From UBA10649 sp963749905 (GTDB lineage: Bacteria; Actinomycetota; Actinomycetes; S36-B12), in NCBI GenBank assembly GCA_963749905.1, contig CAVVOF010000003.1:983740-1047739 (forward strand): 64,000 bases of DNA, given 5' to 3'. Below the pieces are notes generated by a model. That model saw only the letters and a list, made by a program, of their open reading frames with translations. It did no database searches and was not told where the DNA came from. The position numbers were made by a program, and so were the translations under genes. This document shows, piece by piece, positions 21,110 to 30,067 of the stretch (the stretch's first letter is position 1; the number at the start of each line of letters is the position of its first letter).

Positions 21110-22155
21110 GCGAGCAGGTCCCACGCCAAGGGGGTGCCGCGCTCGACGTCGCGCGCCAGAGTTCGGCCGATGACGTCGCCCAGGTGCTTGTGGGGGCAGG
21201 CCATAGCCGGGACGGATGGCCCGGACATCGTCGGCCCCGAGCAGGTTCACCAGCTCGCTTGTCGCGGACTATGTATAGGGATCGTCGGTAGATGAGGGAG
21301 GGAACCTCCTCGGGCGCCGGTCCGAAGGACACGATGCCTCGTGCCCGCCAGGCCCGGCCCGCCTCCTCGACCATGGCGCGCAGTTCGTCGGGCTCGAGTG
21401 AGAACGCGCTGTCGACCGCACCATCGGCTCGACGCAGCGTGACGTGCTTCTCGATGACAGTCGCGCCCAGTGCCACGCTGGCCACCGGCACCCCGATGCC
21501 GAGGGTGTGATCGGAGAGGCCGACCTCGCAGCCGAACGCCTCGGCCAGCACGGGGATGGCCGCCAGGTTGCTCGCCTCGGGCGGAGCGGGGTAGGTACTG
21601 GTGCACTTGAGGAGGACGAGCTCGGTGCAGCCAGCGGCGCGTGCTGTCGACACGGCCTCGTCGATCTCGGCGAGGGTGGCCATGCCGGTGGAGATGATGA
21701 CCGGCTTCCCGGTGCGTGCGACTTTCTCGATCAGCGGGAGGTCGGTGTTCTCGAACGAGGCGACCTTGTAGGCCGGGACGTTCAGGGACTCGAGGAAGTC
21801 CACGGCGGACGCGTCGAAGGGGGTGCTGAACGCCGTCAGACCGCGGGCACGCGCCCTGTCGAATATCGCACCGTGCCACTCCCAAGGCGTGTGCGCCTGT
21901 TCGTAGAGGGCATAGAGGTGGGACCCGAACCAGGGGCTCTCAGGCTCGCGGATCACGAATCCGGGCACCGTCGCAGTCCAGAGTCATCGTGTCTGCCGTG
22001 TACGTCTGCAGTTTGATGGCGTCGGCTCCTGCATCCGCCGCAGCGTCGACGATGGCTAGAGCCGTGTCGAGCGAGCCGCCATGGTTGCCCGATAGCTCAG
22101 CGATGACATAGGGGGCGTGCTCCGGGCCGATGTCGCGTCCGTTGATGGTGATCAT
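21106..22155 (-). CDS. pseI: Pseudaminic acid synthase (frameshifted)
   Basis: This NeuB-family synthase condenses phosphoenolpyruvate with the altropyranose product of PseG to form pseudaminic acid. VIAELSGNHGGSLDTALAIV and IKLQTYTADTMT (residues about 20-65) are the PseI forms of the NeuB N-terminal motifs. YKVASFENTDLPLIEKVA, PVIISTGMATLAEIDEAV, LLKCTSTYPAPPE and GLSDHTLGIGVPVASVALGA line the TIM barrel. EKHVTLRRADGAVDSAFSLE carries the substrate-binding and metal residues. The antifreeze-like (SAF) domain follows in another frame (LLGADDVRAIRPGYGLPP). Frame breaks lie near 21965, 21250 and 21190. About 349 residues is normal. The gene follows methyltransferase copy B by 9 bp, in the same operon. 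Confidence 0.9.
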
Positions 22156-22164
22156 GGCACCCGG

Positions 22165-22816
22165 CTAGAGCCGGCCCCAGACAATGACGTCGCGGTTGTC
22201 GATGCGCAGGTCGTGCTGGATGTTCTCGTGCGATTCGAAGAGCACTTGGCACTCGTTCAGGGTGCCGAGTCGGTCCTCGATGAGCTCGCAGCTCGTCGGG
22301 GTCGTAGAAGGTCATGGTTGCCCCCTCCTCCGCGGTCTGCCAGATGTTGATCCGGAACGTGTCCCTCTCGATCGGGTCGCCCTTGCCGTAGCGCCAGTCG
22401 TCACGGGTGCGGAACTTGAAGTAGACGTGTGCGCCGGGTGCGAGCGTCTCCCGCGCCTGGGACAGCAGCTCCTCAAGGTAGTGGCGTTCGAAGTAGAACA
22501 GGGAGCCGTTGCCCACTAGGGCGTCGAACGGTCCGTCCAGCGGTGGCAGGCCTTCGCGCAGGTCTCGCTCGACGAAGGCCGATGTGCCGGGCGGCTCGAG
22601 GTCCCAGTTGGCGCGTGCGTTCTCGAGGGCGGCGGCGTCGATGTCCACGCCGGTGACCCGCCAGCCGTACTCGGCGAACAGGCGGGCATTGTTGCCGTTT
22701 CCGCAGCCCAACTCGAGCAGGGAGCCGGGGGTCTGGTCGAGGCCGAACTTGAAGAAGAACTTGGTCACGTAGACATCGGGGAACAGCATCCCGCGCCACT
22801 CGGGGGCACGCTTCAC
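22165..22816 (-). CDS. SAM-dependent methyltransferase, duplicate copy B (one frameshift)
   Basis: This class I SAM methyltransferase of about 217 residues has SLLELGCGNGNNARLFAEYG as motif I and VTGVDIDAAALENAR as the acidic loop. FDALVGNGSLFYFERHYLEE and HVYFKFRTRDDWRYGKGDP follow. The frame shifts near 22295 and the C-terminus reads NIQHDLRIDNRDVIVWGRL. It is a tandem duplicate of the adjacent gene at 22847-23524. The start GTG 22816 is chosen over ATG 22846 because it matches the start of the other copy and follows a TAGCAT box by 7 nt. It heads the pseI-pseG-wbqC-like run, so it may methylate a pseudaminic-acid-related sugar. Confidence 0.82.
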
Positions 22817-22823
22817 GCCCGCG

Positions 22824-22829
22824 ATGCTA
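22824..22829 (-). promoter_or_regulatory. Leaderless promoter -10 box for copy B and the pse run
   Basis: TAGCAT on the minus strand, 7 nt before GTG 22816. The same box precedes copy A, so the promoter was duplicated with the gene. Confidence 0.55.
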
Positions 22830-22846
22830 CCCCCGGCCGACATCAT

Positions 22847-23524
22847 CTAGCGGTCAGCGGCATACCTGCCCCACACCACCACGTCCCTGTTCTCGACGTG
22901 CACGCCGTGCTGGACGTTGTCATGCCGTTCAAGCAACCGCTGGGTGTCGACGAGTGGCTCGAGGTGCTGCTCCACCAGCTGCTGGATTCCCTCGGGTGTG
23001 TAGAAGGTCATCACGGTTCCGGGCAGCTCTCGCCGGTCTCCACGACGGTGAGTCGGTAGGTGTCCTGCTCGAGCAACTCGCCTTGCCCGTAGCGCCAGTC
23101 GTCGCGTGGTGCGCAGCTTGATATGGATGGGAGCTCCCGGTGCGAGCAGGCGGGCGGACCTGCGTCGAGCAAGCCTCTCGAGGTAGCGACCGTTCGAAGT
23201 ACAGCAGCGAACCGTCGGCGACGAAGGCATCGAAGGGGCCGTCCAGCGGTGGCAGGCCGTTCGCGCAGGTCTGCGCTCGACGAACGCCGAGGTGCCGGGC
23301 GGCTCGAGGTCCCAGTTGGCGCGTGCGTTCTCGAGGGCGGCGGCGTCCATGTCCACGCCCGTGACCCGCCAGCCGTACTCGGCGAACAGACGCGCATTGT
23401 TTCCGTTGCCGCATCCGAGCTCCAGCAGAGCGCCGGGAGTCTTGTCGAGGCCGAACTTGAAGAAGAACTTGGTCACATAGATGTCGGGGAACAGCATCCC
23501 GCGCCATTCGGGGGCTCGCTTCAC
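22847..23524 (-). CDS. SAM-dependent methyltransferase, duplicate copy A (frameshifted)
   Basis: This is a paralogue of the preceding entry. Residues 2-84 differ from copy B at only 4 of 83 positions (V/I, Q/K, S/A and I/M), including an identical ELGCGNGNNARLFAEYGWRV stretch. Frame breaks occur near 23270, 23190 and 23030-23110. The C-terminal third (TPEGIQQLVEQHLEPLVDTQ, then NVQHGVHVENRDVVVWGRYA) is clearly more diverged than the N-terminus. The last 30 residues keep the same pattern as copy B, so both could be active but with different acceptor specificity. The start GTG 23524 follows a TAGCAT box by 6 nt. Confidence 0.8.
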   Translation of the reverse strand: MKRAPEWRGMLFPDIYVTKFFFKFGLDKTPGALLELGCGNGNNARLFAEYGWRVTGVDMDAAALENARANWDLEPPGTSAFVERRPARTACHRWTAPSMPSSPTVRCCTSNGRYLERLARRRSARLLAPGAPIHIKLRTTRRLALRARRVARAGHLPTHRRGDRRELPGTVMTFYTPEGIQQLVEQHLEPLVDTQRLLERHDNVQHGVHVENRDVVVWGRYAADR

Positions 23525-23530
23525 GCCCCG

Positions 23531-23536
23531 ATGCTA
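23531..23536 (-). promoter_or_regulatory. Leaderless promoter -10 box for methyltransferase copy A
   Basis: TAGCAT on the minus strand, 6 nt before GTG 23524, with no room for a ribosome-binding site. Confidence 0.6.
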
Positions 23537-23554
23537 CCGGGGCGGCGTCGACCC

Positions 23555-23560
23555 TAGACT
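23555..23560 (+). promoter_or_regulatory. Putative -10 box, leadered FkbM gene
   Basis: TAGACT, 38 nt before ATG 23599. The leader carries a doubled GAGGAGCG-type ribosome site at about 23580-23597. Confidence 0.4.
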
Positions 23561-23598
23561 CGGCGGAGCGCCGGCAACGAGCGAGGAGCGAGGAGCGA

Positions 23599-24315
23599 AT
23601 GACCCTCAGGGACTCCCTCCTCAGGCTGGCACAGGGTGCCGTGTCGCGGACGAACTACCGGCTCGTGACCGGCCGTCTCGCAGACGCCGATCTCGTGGCG
23701 GAGGCCATCACCGGCTGGTCTACCGGGATCCTGCACGTCGGCGGGCACCATGGTCAGGAGTCCGGCTGGTACGCGGACATGGGCAAGGACGTGCTGTGGG
23801 TGGAGGCGATGCCCGTGGCCGCCGCTGCGCTCGCTGCGCGAATCGCTCCATACCCGAACCAGGCGGTCATCGAGGCCTGCCTGAGCGACGTGGACGGCGA
23901 GCAGGTGACATTCCACGTCTCCAGCAACGACCGTGGCGCATCCTCATCGCTGTTCCCCTTCGGTGAAGCGGCAACGGGGTCGCGGTCGATGTGGCCCGAC
24001 CTGGACCTGCGGATGGTCGACGAACTCACGCTCACCACCTCACGGCTCGACACGATCCTTGACCGGGATGTGGAACGCCCGGAGCGCTTCGATCATTGGG
24101 TGATCGACGTCCAGGGGGCCGAACTTCTCGTTCTTGCTGGAGCAGAGGAGAGCCTGCAGCACTGCCGGTCGCTAGTTGTGGAGGCGAGCTCCATCGACGT
24201 CTACAGCGGCGGGGCGCGGTGGCCCGACTTGCGCTCGTTCCTGGAATCGCGAGGATTCGTTCCGCTCTGGGAATGCCTGGGACACATGGATGTCCTGTTC
24301 GTGCGCAGGCGCTGA
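23599..24315 (+). CDS. FkbM family methyltransferase
   Basis: This intact 238-residue FkbM-type SAM methyltransferase shows GILHVGGHHGQESGWYADMG as motif I (the usual D/HxGAxxG region), VLWVEAMPVAAAALAAR with the ribose-binding Glu, and FDHWVIDVQGAELLVLAGAE, the conserved DVQGAE signature. SLVVEASSIDVYSGGARWPD and DVLFVRR complete the fold. FkbM enzymes in glycan loci commonly O-methylate sugars. The start is ATG 23599 behind a strong, repeated GAGGAGCG ribosome site. It is a single-gene plus-strand unit between two minus-strand runs. It is not closely similar to the FkbM domain at 290. Confidence 0.93.
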   Translation: MTLRDSLLRLAQGAVSRTNYRLVTGRLADADLVAEAITGWSTGILHVGGHHGQESGWYADMGKDVLWVEAMPVAAAALAARIAPYPNQAVIEACLSDVDGEQVTFHVSSNDRGASSSLFPFGEAATGSRSMWPDLDLRMVDELTLTTSRLDTILDRDVERPERFDHWVIDVQGAELLVLAGAEESLQHCRSLVVEASSIDVYSGGARWPDLRSFLESRGFVPLWECLGHMDVLFVRRR

Positions 24316-24338
24316 CCGCGGAAGGATCCGACGGCGAC

Positions 24339-26563
24339 TCACGGACAACTCGCCAACCTCAGAATTGATACATCGGGAGCTGACCAGATCGACGTCGCGT
24401 ACGGTTCCCAGCTGCGCGTGGCGGTCCGGGCGGGGTCCACCCAGACCCATCGGACACCCGCCGAGCACAGGGCCTGCGCCTCGACTCCGTCGGCGAGTCG
24501 ATGAACTCCCAGGCCTGCTGCTCGCGATCGACCAGGGTGGGCAGCTGGCCGGGCCGTCCGTAGGGAGCCTGGTACTGAGTGCCGGAGACCCACGTGCGCA
24601 GGCCGGACAGTGCGGGAACGAGGGGGCTGAAGGTGATGTTGGTCAGGACGATGTCATCCCTCGCCGCCGATGTCCCGTGGCAGCCAGCGCCCGCAGCCGC
24701 CTCCTCGGAAGACCACGCCGGTCTCGCGCACGGTGTCGATTCCGTCGACGAACGGCTCCCGCGGGGTGAACGACGCGTCGCTGAGGCCCGTCGCGGACTG
24801 GACTCCGAACGAGGTGGCTGCCACATCCCAGGAGACGCCCGGGTGCAGCCGCGACGACGAGCACGAGGACCGTACATCGCCAGCCATCGAGCGCGGTAGG
24901 AGCCGCGCAGGGAGCGATGGCGGCTGATCAGGCGACCGACGACGCCGCCGAGAAGTACCCCGCAAGGGCAACTGGTGGTCCCAGCCACCGCAGCGAGGAC
25001 ACCCATACATTGCCCCCCGACCCCCCGGTCAGCCAAAACGCCGGCAACGACACCGGATAGAGCCAGGCCTGCAACCACCGTCCAGGCGAGCGGTCGGGTG
25101 ATCCAGGCCGACCTGCTGGCAGCTCCAACCGCCGCAGCAGCTCTTCCGGCACCTGCGGCACTGATGACGCTGAGGGGAGCTGAAGCAGCCAGGGCGAACC
25201 AAGTGTCGTTCAGCCCGCCGCTGACAAGGAGGACGGTGGCGATTCCGGCGACGGCAAGTCCCGTGCCGAGAAGTGACACCGGCGACCAGCGGGATCGGGG
25301 ACTCGCCGCCAGCCATGCAAGTCCCGACCACCGGACTGCGATGGCGATGGCGAGGATCGCTGTGCCCAGCGCGATCCCGAGCGACGAGTTGAGGGGGTTG
25401 AGACCTTGCACGCTCGATGCGCGGTCGACCAACTGCCCGAGGGCGAGTCCGCCCGGGTCGGCCGAGCCGGAGACGATGAGGAGGTAAGCCGTGACCAGTC
25501 CAGCGCCAGCCGCAGCAGTGCCGGCAAAGGCACGACCTTGCCACTCGGCGCGGCGGAACGCGCCCGTCAGCCACACGAGACCCATGGCTGCAACTCCCAC
25601 GGCACCCGAGCTGATCTTGCCGCCAGCGGTCGCGAACCCCAGGAGGGCGAGGACTGCCGACAGGGGCGCCGTCCGATCGGGACGGCGCAGCAGCCTCAGG
25701 AAGACGACACACATCGCGAGAAGCCACGCGGTGCTGACGGCCTGCGAAGGGGAGTCGAAGTTGAGGATGGTTCCGTACGTTGCTCCGACGTAGCCACCGA
25801 GCAGCACGAGCGCCACGGCCAACGTCGGTACCCACGGCACCCGGCTCAGTCGTCCCGCCCACGACACCGCGATGAGCACGACCATCGTCGTCGCCGTGAA
25901 CGGCAGCACCCGAGTGAGGACGGCGAACGGGTCTGCCGCCGAGGCCTCCGCAACCTGACCTGACCATGCGTAGACCAGCCAGTGGTAGCGCACCTGGCCG
26001 CCGCTCAGGAAGACGCTGTCCAAGGGGCCGTAGCGAGCCATCGAGGTGCTCAGTGCTTCGAAGAAGAGCATGTCGGGGTGGTAGCGCTCCCACACGCCCG
26101 TCCATGTGAGTGGGTAGTTGGCGAGGTTCACTGCCAGCGACAGCAGCCCGAGCGCGGCGCCGGCGAGCAGCCCGAGAGCGGAGCCGGTGCTGAGTCGGGC
26201 CAACGGTCTCATCGTCGTCTGCCGACCTCGTCCGACTACTCGGCCCAGCACGAGCGCGGCCAGTGCGGCGGCGGCAGGCAGCGCCCATCCCCACGATCCG
26301 AGGCCGAGGGTGCGCACGAGAAGCCCGGAGATGACCGCGGCCGCGGTCCCGATCGCCAGCCCCAGCCCGGCCAGTTCCAGGACATCCGCTCGACGACGGG
26401 TCAGCCGACTCCAGGCGTATGCCCCGGCCCAGCCTTGGAGCCCGATCACGGCGATCGCGATGAGGCCCGAGGCCGGAGAGACGCCGGTTGCCAGGAGAAA
26501 GCCGAAGGCGACGATGGAGATCAGCCCCGGGAGGACCCACGGGCGTGTCAGCAGGGTGGTCAT
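24339..26563 (-). CDS. Large GT-C-like polytopic membrane protein (frameshifted near the C-terminus)
   Basis: This protein of about 740 residues begins MTTLLTRPWVLPGLISIVAF and has roughly a dozen hydrophobic segments. The segment after the first spans, YHPDMLFFEALSTSMARYGP and GGQVRYHWLVYAWSGQ, is a conserved acidic/aromatic loop seen in a group of uncharacterised actinobacterial glycan-locus membrane proteins. GATYGTILNFDSPSQAVS lies in a later loop. The C-terminal soluble part changes frame near 24980, 24700 and 24520 and ends with SAGVRWVWVDPARTAT. That layout (multi-span plus C-terminal extracellular domain) fits GT-C glycosyltransferases, but no donor or acceptor can be named. ATGA overlap with the upstream GT2 gene. 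Confidence 0.75.
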
Positions 26564-27336
26564 CGACCCCTCCTGAGCAGGTCCCGGACGATCCACAGCC
26601 GCCCGAACTGCATGGTCGTCTCGTAGCGCTCACGCCACGCCGACGGACCGGTCGGCGTGAGGATCGCTCGACGAGCCTGGTGGAACTCGGCGACGGAGGC
26701 CTTCCACCGACGGGTGGAGAGCCCGCCCTCGACGAACGTCGCGACGACGGTCTGAAGGAGCAAAGGGTCAGCGAGGAGACTCATGCGCAGGAACGCTGCG
26801 TAGTCGGCCACGATCGGGTAGGCGGGATCGAATCCGCCGACCTGACGCAATAGGTCCGTGCCGGCGAACGTCCCCTGATGGGCGGGGAAGTGGCCTCGGC
26901 TGAAGGCGAGGGACCGCTCCCGGTGGTAGTCCCATGGCGGCGTGACGGTCCTCGTTCCGTCGCGGGAGACGATCTCCACCGGACCGAAAGCCCAAGGGGC
27001 GCCTTGGATCGCCAGCTCCCTCCGGACTTCGCTGAGGACGGCGCGGACCGTGCAGCATGTCACCGGCATTGAGGAAGAGGTGTACGTCCCGGATGCCTCG
27101 GCAAGGCCCGCGTTCATCGCAGGGTAGATGCCTTCCGGGGCGGTCCAGTGGTAGTCCGTAGCCACACCGGCCCGATCCAGCACGTCGGGGATGGCGGTCC
27201 GATCTGCGGACGAGTCGATGATCAGGTACTCGACGCCGTCACGATCCTGTGCCGCGACTGACGCCACCGTCCTCTCCAGGCCGGGACGGTCGTCACGGAC
27301 GACCGTGACGACCGTGAGCCACGGAGGCGAAGGCAT
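26560..27336 (-). CDS. GT2-family glycosyltransferase (short local frameshift)
   Basis: This 258-residue GT2 enzyme starts MPSPPWLTVVTVVRDDRPGL at ATG 27336. VEYLIIDSSADRTAIPDVL, the phrase DYHWTAPEGIYPAMNAGL and HFPAHQGTFAGTDLLRQVGG are the usual order for the group that includes WfgS/PglI-like transferases. The residues after GTY are garbled for about 12 codons near 27070. In the neighbouring frame the same DNA reads DVHLFLNAGDMLHGPR, which restores the expected LNAGD metal-binding motif, so two compensating indels are likely. The stop overlaps the ATG of the downstream membrane protein gene. Confidence 0.85.
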   Translation of the reverse strand: MPSPPWLTVVTVVRDDRPGLERTVASVAAQDRDGVEYLIIDSSADRTAIPDVLDRAGVATDYHWTAPEGIYPAMNAGLAEASGTYTSSSMPVTCCTVRAVLSEVRRELAIQGAPWAFGPVEIVSRDGTRTVTPPWDYHRERSLAFSRGHFPAHQGTFAGTDLLRQVGGFDPAYPIVADYAAFLRMSLLADPLLLQTVVATFVEGGLSTRRWKASVAEFHQARRAILTPTGPSAWRERYETTMQFGRLWIVRDLLRRGR

Positions 27337-27341
27337 GGTCG

Positions 27342-28113
27342 TCAGCGGGTCTTGATGAACAGTCGACCCGAGTAGTCGATCGGGTGCATGAAGGGTCGCT
27401 GGCCGCGGGCGGCGAAGTACTCGTCGACAGCCTTGCGGGCACCCTGCCAGTGCCCGTAGTCGTCCAGGATGCACACGCCCACCGACCGCCAGTCGTGGGT
27501 ACAGGACCTCAAGCCCGACCCGCGTGGACTCGTACCAGTCGGTGTCGAGACGCAGGACCGAGATGGTCTCCGGGACGTGATGGCGCAGGGTCTCGGCGAC
27601 GTCACCCTCGACGAAAGTGAACTGATCCATGGGGTAGCCGGTCGACCGGACGTTCGCCTCGACATCGGCCCGGCCGGCAACGCACCAGACGTTGTTGCCG
27701 TCACCGACGTCTGTGTGCGACAGCATGTCGGCGGCCGTCGTGCCGGTGCCGGCTTCGACGTCCTCTTCGGTCGGAGCCGTCATCCCGGCGAAGGTGTCGT
27801 ACAGCCAGATGCGGCGATCGGTGACGCCCAGGGACTGCAGCTGGAGAGCCATCGCCATCACGCTGCCGCCACGCCACACTCCGCATTCGGCGAAGTCTCC
27901 CGGGATCCCCTCTTCGACGACATACCGGACGGCATTGAGGAGGGACCAGAGCCGTTCGGCCGAGGTCATGGTGTACGGACGCAGCGACGCGATCAGTGCG
28001 GCTTGCTCATCGGTCGCCTCAACGGGAAGTCGGCTCTGCTCCGACCCCACTCGTGAGACCACGAGCCCGAACCGTCGCGCGGTTCGGTCGATGACTCGCT
28101 CGTAGCCCTTCAT
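27342..28113 (-). CDS. TylF/MycF-type O-methyltransferase (one frameshift)
   Basis: This Mg-dependent SAM sugar O-methyltransferase of the macrocin O-methyltransferase family has about 256 residues. Visible motifs are PYTMTSAERLWSLLNAVRYV, GDFAECGVWRGGSVMAMALQ (motif I), IWLYDTFAGMTAPTEED and VLRLDTDWYESTRVGLEVLY, whose Asp residues bind the metal. The frame changes near 27480, and the C-terminus continues ILDDYGHWQGARKAVDEYF and PIDYSGRLFIKTR. Family members methylate sugar hydroxyls, which fits this locus. Its ATG overlaps the stop of the upstream dioxygenase gene. Confidence 0.9.
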
Positions 28114-29132
28114 GCGATCACAGAGTCACGGTAGCGCTGGAGGACCCATGGCATGCGCAGGTAGCGGTCCTTGGTCAACTCGGTCGGTTCGAATGACGGG
28201 CGTTCGTAGTCCATGCCGAAGAGTGACGTGGCGAACTCACTCTCCAAGGCCAGGCGGTCCCCGGCCGTCGGAGTCTTGCCCTTGTGCAGGCCGATGGTGT
28301 CGACCGCCATGAGCGTTCCTGCCGGACCGGTGAGTTCAACGATGTCGCCTGAGAGGCCGGCCGACCTCACGGCATCGTCGGTGATGCGCCTATCGTGACG
28401 CAGGGACCAGGGGATACGGCGATGCGAGCCCCGCACGTACACATGGGGTCCGGTGTCCGTCGTGACGTCGGTCAAGTAGACGAAGAACTTCAGGAAGGAC
28501 AGTCGATCACGGTCCTGATGGAAGAGCTGCGCGTTCAGGCTCGCATCCTCGGCACGTGCGGTCGTCGTCCACCAGAACGCGACCTCATCCATGAGGACCG
28601 CCTGGCCGAGGTAACGCTGGGCGATGAGTGCGAGGGCAGGGTCCGTGACGAACTCCTGCACCTCGGGGCAAGCGAGCGAGACCGCCTCGTCAAAGTCATA
28701 CCGTCCGACGGATGGAGCGTGTCGCGGAAAAGGGGCTGCACGGGTCCCCTCGCCCCGGCCCCGGCAGGGGGCCCGCTCAGCGAACGCACGAATGGCATCG
28801 GTGAGCCGGCGGTCCAAGGTCTGCTGGAAGACGTAGTAGCCGTCGCGTCGAACGCCGGCGACGGCTTGGTCCACCTCGTCGGCGGCCACCAGTCGACTCG
28901 TCGAGACGTCGGCGAGTTGCCATGCGATCGGCGGACGACGTCGAACGACGAGACGGGATGCGGCCTTGCCCACGCGGGGGTCGAGGTCCATCGCGGCGCG
29001 CATCGCGTACTGGCTGTCGCCGTCGGTCTTGATGGGGGCTTGGGGCTTGCCTTCGAAACGCCGAGCGGCGCGAAGGGTGTGAACCAGTCGGGGAACTTGG
29101 AGGGCTGAGTCGGCAATGTGTCGAAAATCCAC
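28110..29132 (-). CDS. Phytanoyl-CoA dioxygenase (PhyH) family Fe(II)/2-oxoglutarate oxygenase
   Basis: This intact 340-residue protein of the PhyH family of non-haem iron oxygenases would couple 2-oxoglutarate decarboxylation to substrate hydroxylation. The iron ligands are H205 and D207 in LFHQDRDRL and H283 in IGLHKGKTP. R293 in AGDRLALES is the expected 2-oxoglutarate contact. SFLKFFVYLTDVTTDTGPHV and YVRGSHRRIPW complete the double-stranded beta-helix. The first 110 residues are a basic region I do not recognise. It starts at GTG 29132, 6 nt after a TACCCT box, and is coupled to a TylF-type methyltransferase. Hydroxylation of a sugar or lipid before O-methylation is a plausible inference. 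Confidence 0.9.
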   Translation of the reverse strand: MDFRHIADSALQVPRLVHTLRAARRFEGKPQAPIKTDGDSQYAMRAAMDLDPRVGKAASRLVVRRRPPIAWQLADVSTSRLVAADEVDQAVAGVRRDGYYVFQQTLDRRLTDAIRAFAERAPCRGRGEGTRAAPFPRHAPSVGRYDFDEAVSLACPEVQEFVTDPALALIAQRYLGQAVLMDEVAFWWTTTARAEDASLNAQLFHQDRDRLSFLKFFVYLTDVTTDTGPHVYVRGSHRRIPWSLRHDRRITDDAVRSAGLSGDIVELTGPAGTLMAVDTIGLHKGKTPTAGDRLALESEFATSLFGMDYERPSFEPTELTKDRYLRMPWVLQRYRDSVIA

Positions 29133-29138
29133 CGGCTC

Positions 29139-29144
29139 AGGGTA
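29139..29144 (-). promoter_or_regulatory. Leaderless promoter -10 box for the PhyH gene
   Basis: TACCCT on the minus strand, 6 nt before GTG 29132. It begins one base after the upstream gene's stop, so it is an internal promoter giving the oxygenase operon independent expression. Confidence 0.55.
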
Positions 29145-29145
29145 C

Positions 29146-30032
29146 CTAGTGCTGAGTCCTGCCCGGAGTCATGGAGCGCTGGTCAATGGGGCCAGGGGAT
29201 ACGAACCAGCAGTCCCCTGCTCCTATGGCGCCAGTCGCTGTCATTCTCAGCAGGGCCAAGTTCAGTTTCCAGTCAATTGGGAGCACGGGTTCAAGGGGGA
29301 TTGACTCGAACTGCTTCAGGAGTCTCGCCACGAACTCCGCTCGGTACAGAATTGCGCAGACGGTGTTCGTGACGGGACGTTCGGCAAATTCCACGGTTCG
29401 CTCGACGCTCCCGGCCCAGACCACCGTCCTATGACGATGAAGGACTCGACCCACGCCGAGCCTCGCCCGAGTGAAGGATTCCGACACATTGACAAACGAG
29501 GGACGCGGGCCATGTTCCACCATGAGGCCTGCCAGCCTCTCTGCGCAGTCAGATAGGTCCTCGGTCTCGGCATCGTCCTCCAGCACGAGCACCCACGCAG
29601 CCTGGCTGCGCAAGCCACGCTCCAGAAGGTCTATGTGGGCAAGCTCGATGTTGACTAGTCGGGTAATGGTTGAGACCGAAGGGGGCCGCGTACGACGGAC
29701 TTGACGCCTTCCCCACCTGAGGGCCTGATCCAGGGATGCCCGCAAGCCTGGATGGCCGCCTGCCACATAGGTGTCCCACTGCTGGGCGAGGTTCAGCTGG
29801 CGGAGAGCGAGGCCTGCACCGTGGTCTCGTCGAGGTGGATCAGTGAGGGGTCGAGGAGGTCGGAGGTCTCGATATGGACGACGCTTGACACGCCGATCGA
29901 CTCGAGTGCATTGGACAGGCGTGCTGCCAGGCCCGTGGGACCCTGGCTGGCAGGGAAGCGCGTGCGCTCGTGGCTTACCACGCCGATGAACAGGTCCGGC
30001 GACGCCGCTCCTTCGGCCAGTGATCGCGACAA
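29146..30032 (-). CDS. GT25-like glycosyltransferase (one frameshift)
   Basis: This glycosyltransferase of about 295 residues has an N-terminal part (PDLFIGVVSHERTRFPASQG, ALESIGVSSVVHIETSDLLD) in one frame and the remainder from about 29795 in another (LVNIELAHIDLLERGL, then WVLVLEDDAETEDLSDC). The LEDDAE motif would bind the metal and nucleotide sugar as in GT25-type enzymes. TNTVCAILYRAEFVARLLKQ and LPIDWKLNLALLRM follow, as expected for GT25 (xPxDW). The start is uncertain: the frame has only a TTG at 30032 after an upstream stop. A symmetric -10 region at 30056-30062 lies just upstream. The acceptor is unknown. Confidence 0.68.
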
Positions 30033-30055
30033 GGCGGATGAACCGCCCGGGTAAG

Positions 30056-30061
30056 TAGGCT
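30056..30061 (+). promoter_or_regulatory. Leaderless promoter -10 box, part of a symmetric TAGGCTA element
   Basis: TAGGCT, 6 nt before GTG 30068. The overlapping minus-strand reading at 30057-30062 is TAGCCT, a possible -10 for the divergent GT25-like gene. Confidence 0.55.
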
Positions 30062-30067
30062 AGCGCT

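Noticed and set aside
20018..21295. A 425-codon plus-strand open frame opposite pseG
   Set aside because: It is Arg/Ser/Gly-rich with no family motifs, while the minus strand holds pseG and part of pseI. It is an antisense shadow of G+C-rich coding DNA.
26560..28113. A single open frame of 517 codons joining TylF and GT2
   Set aside because: The TylF C-terminus continues in another frame to a stop at 27342, and the GT2 has its own ATG at 27336; the join results from a one-base slip.
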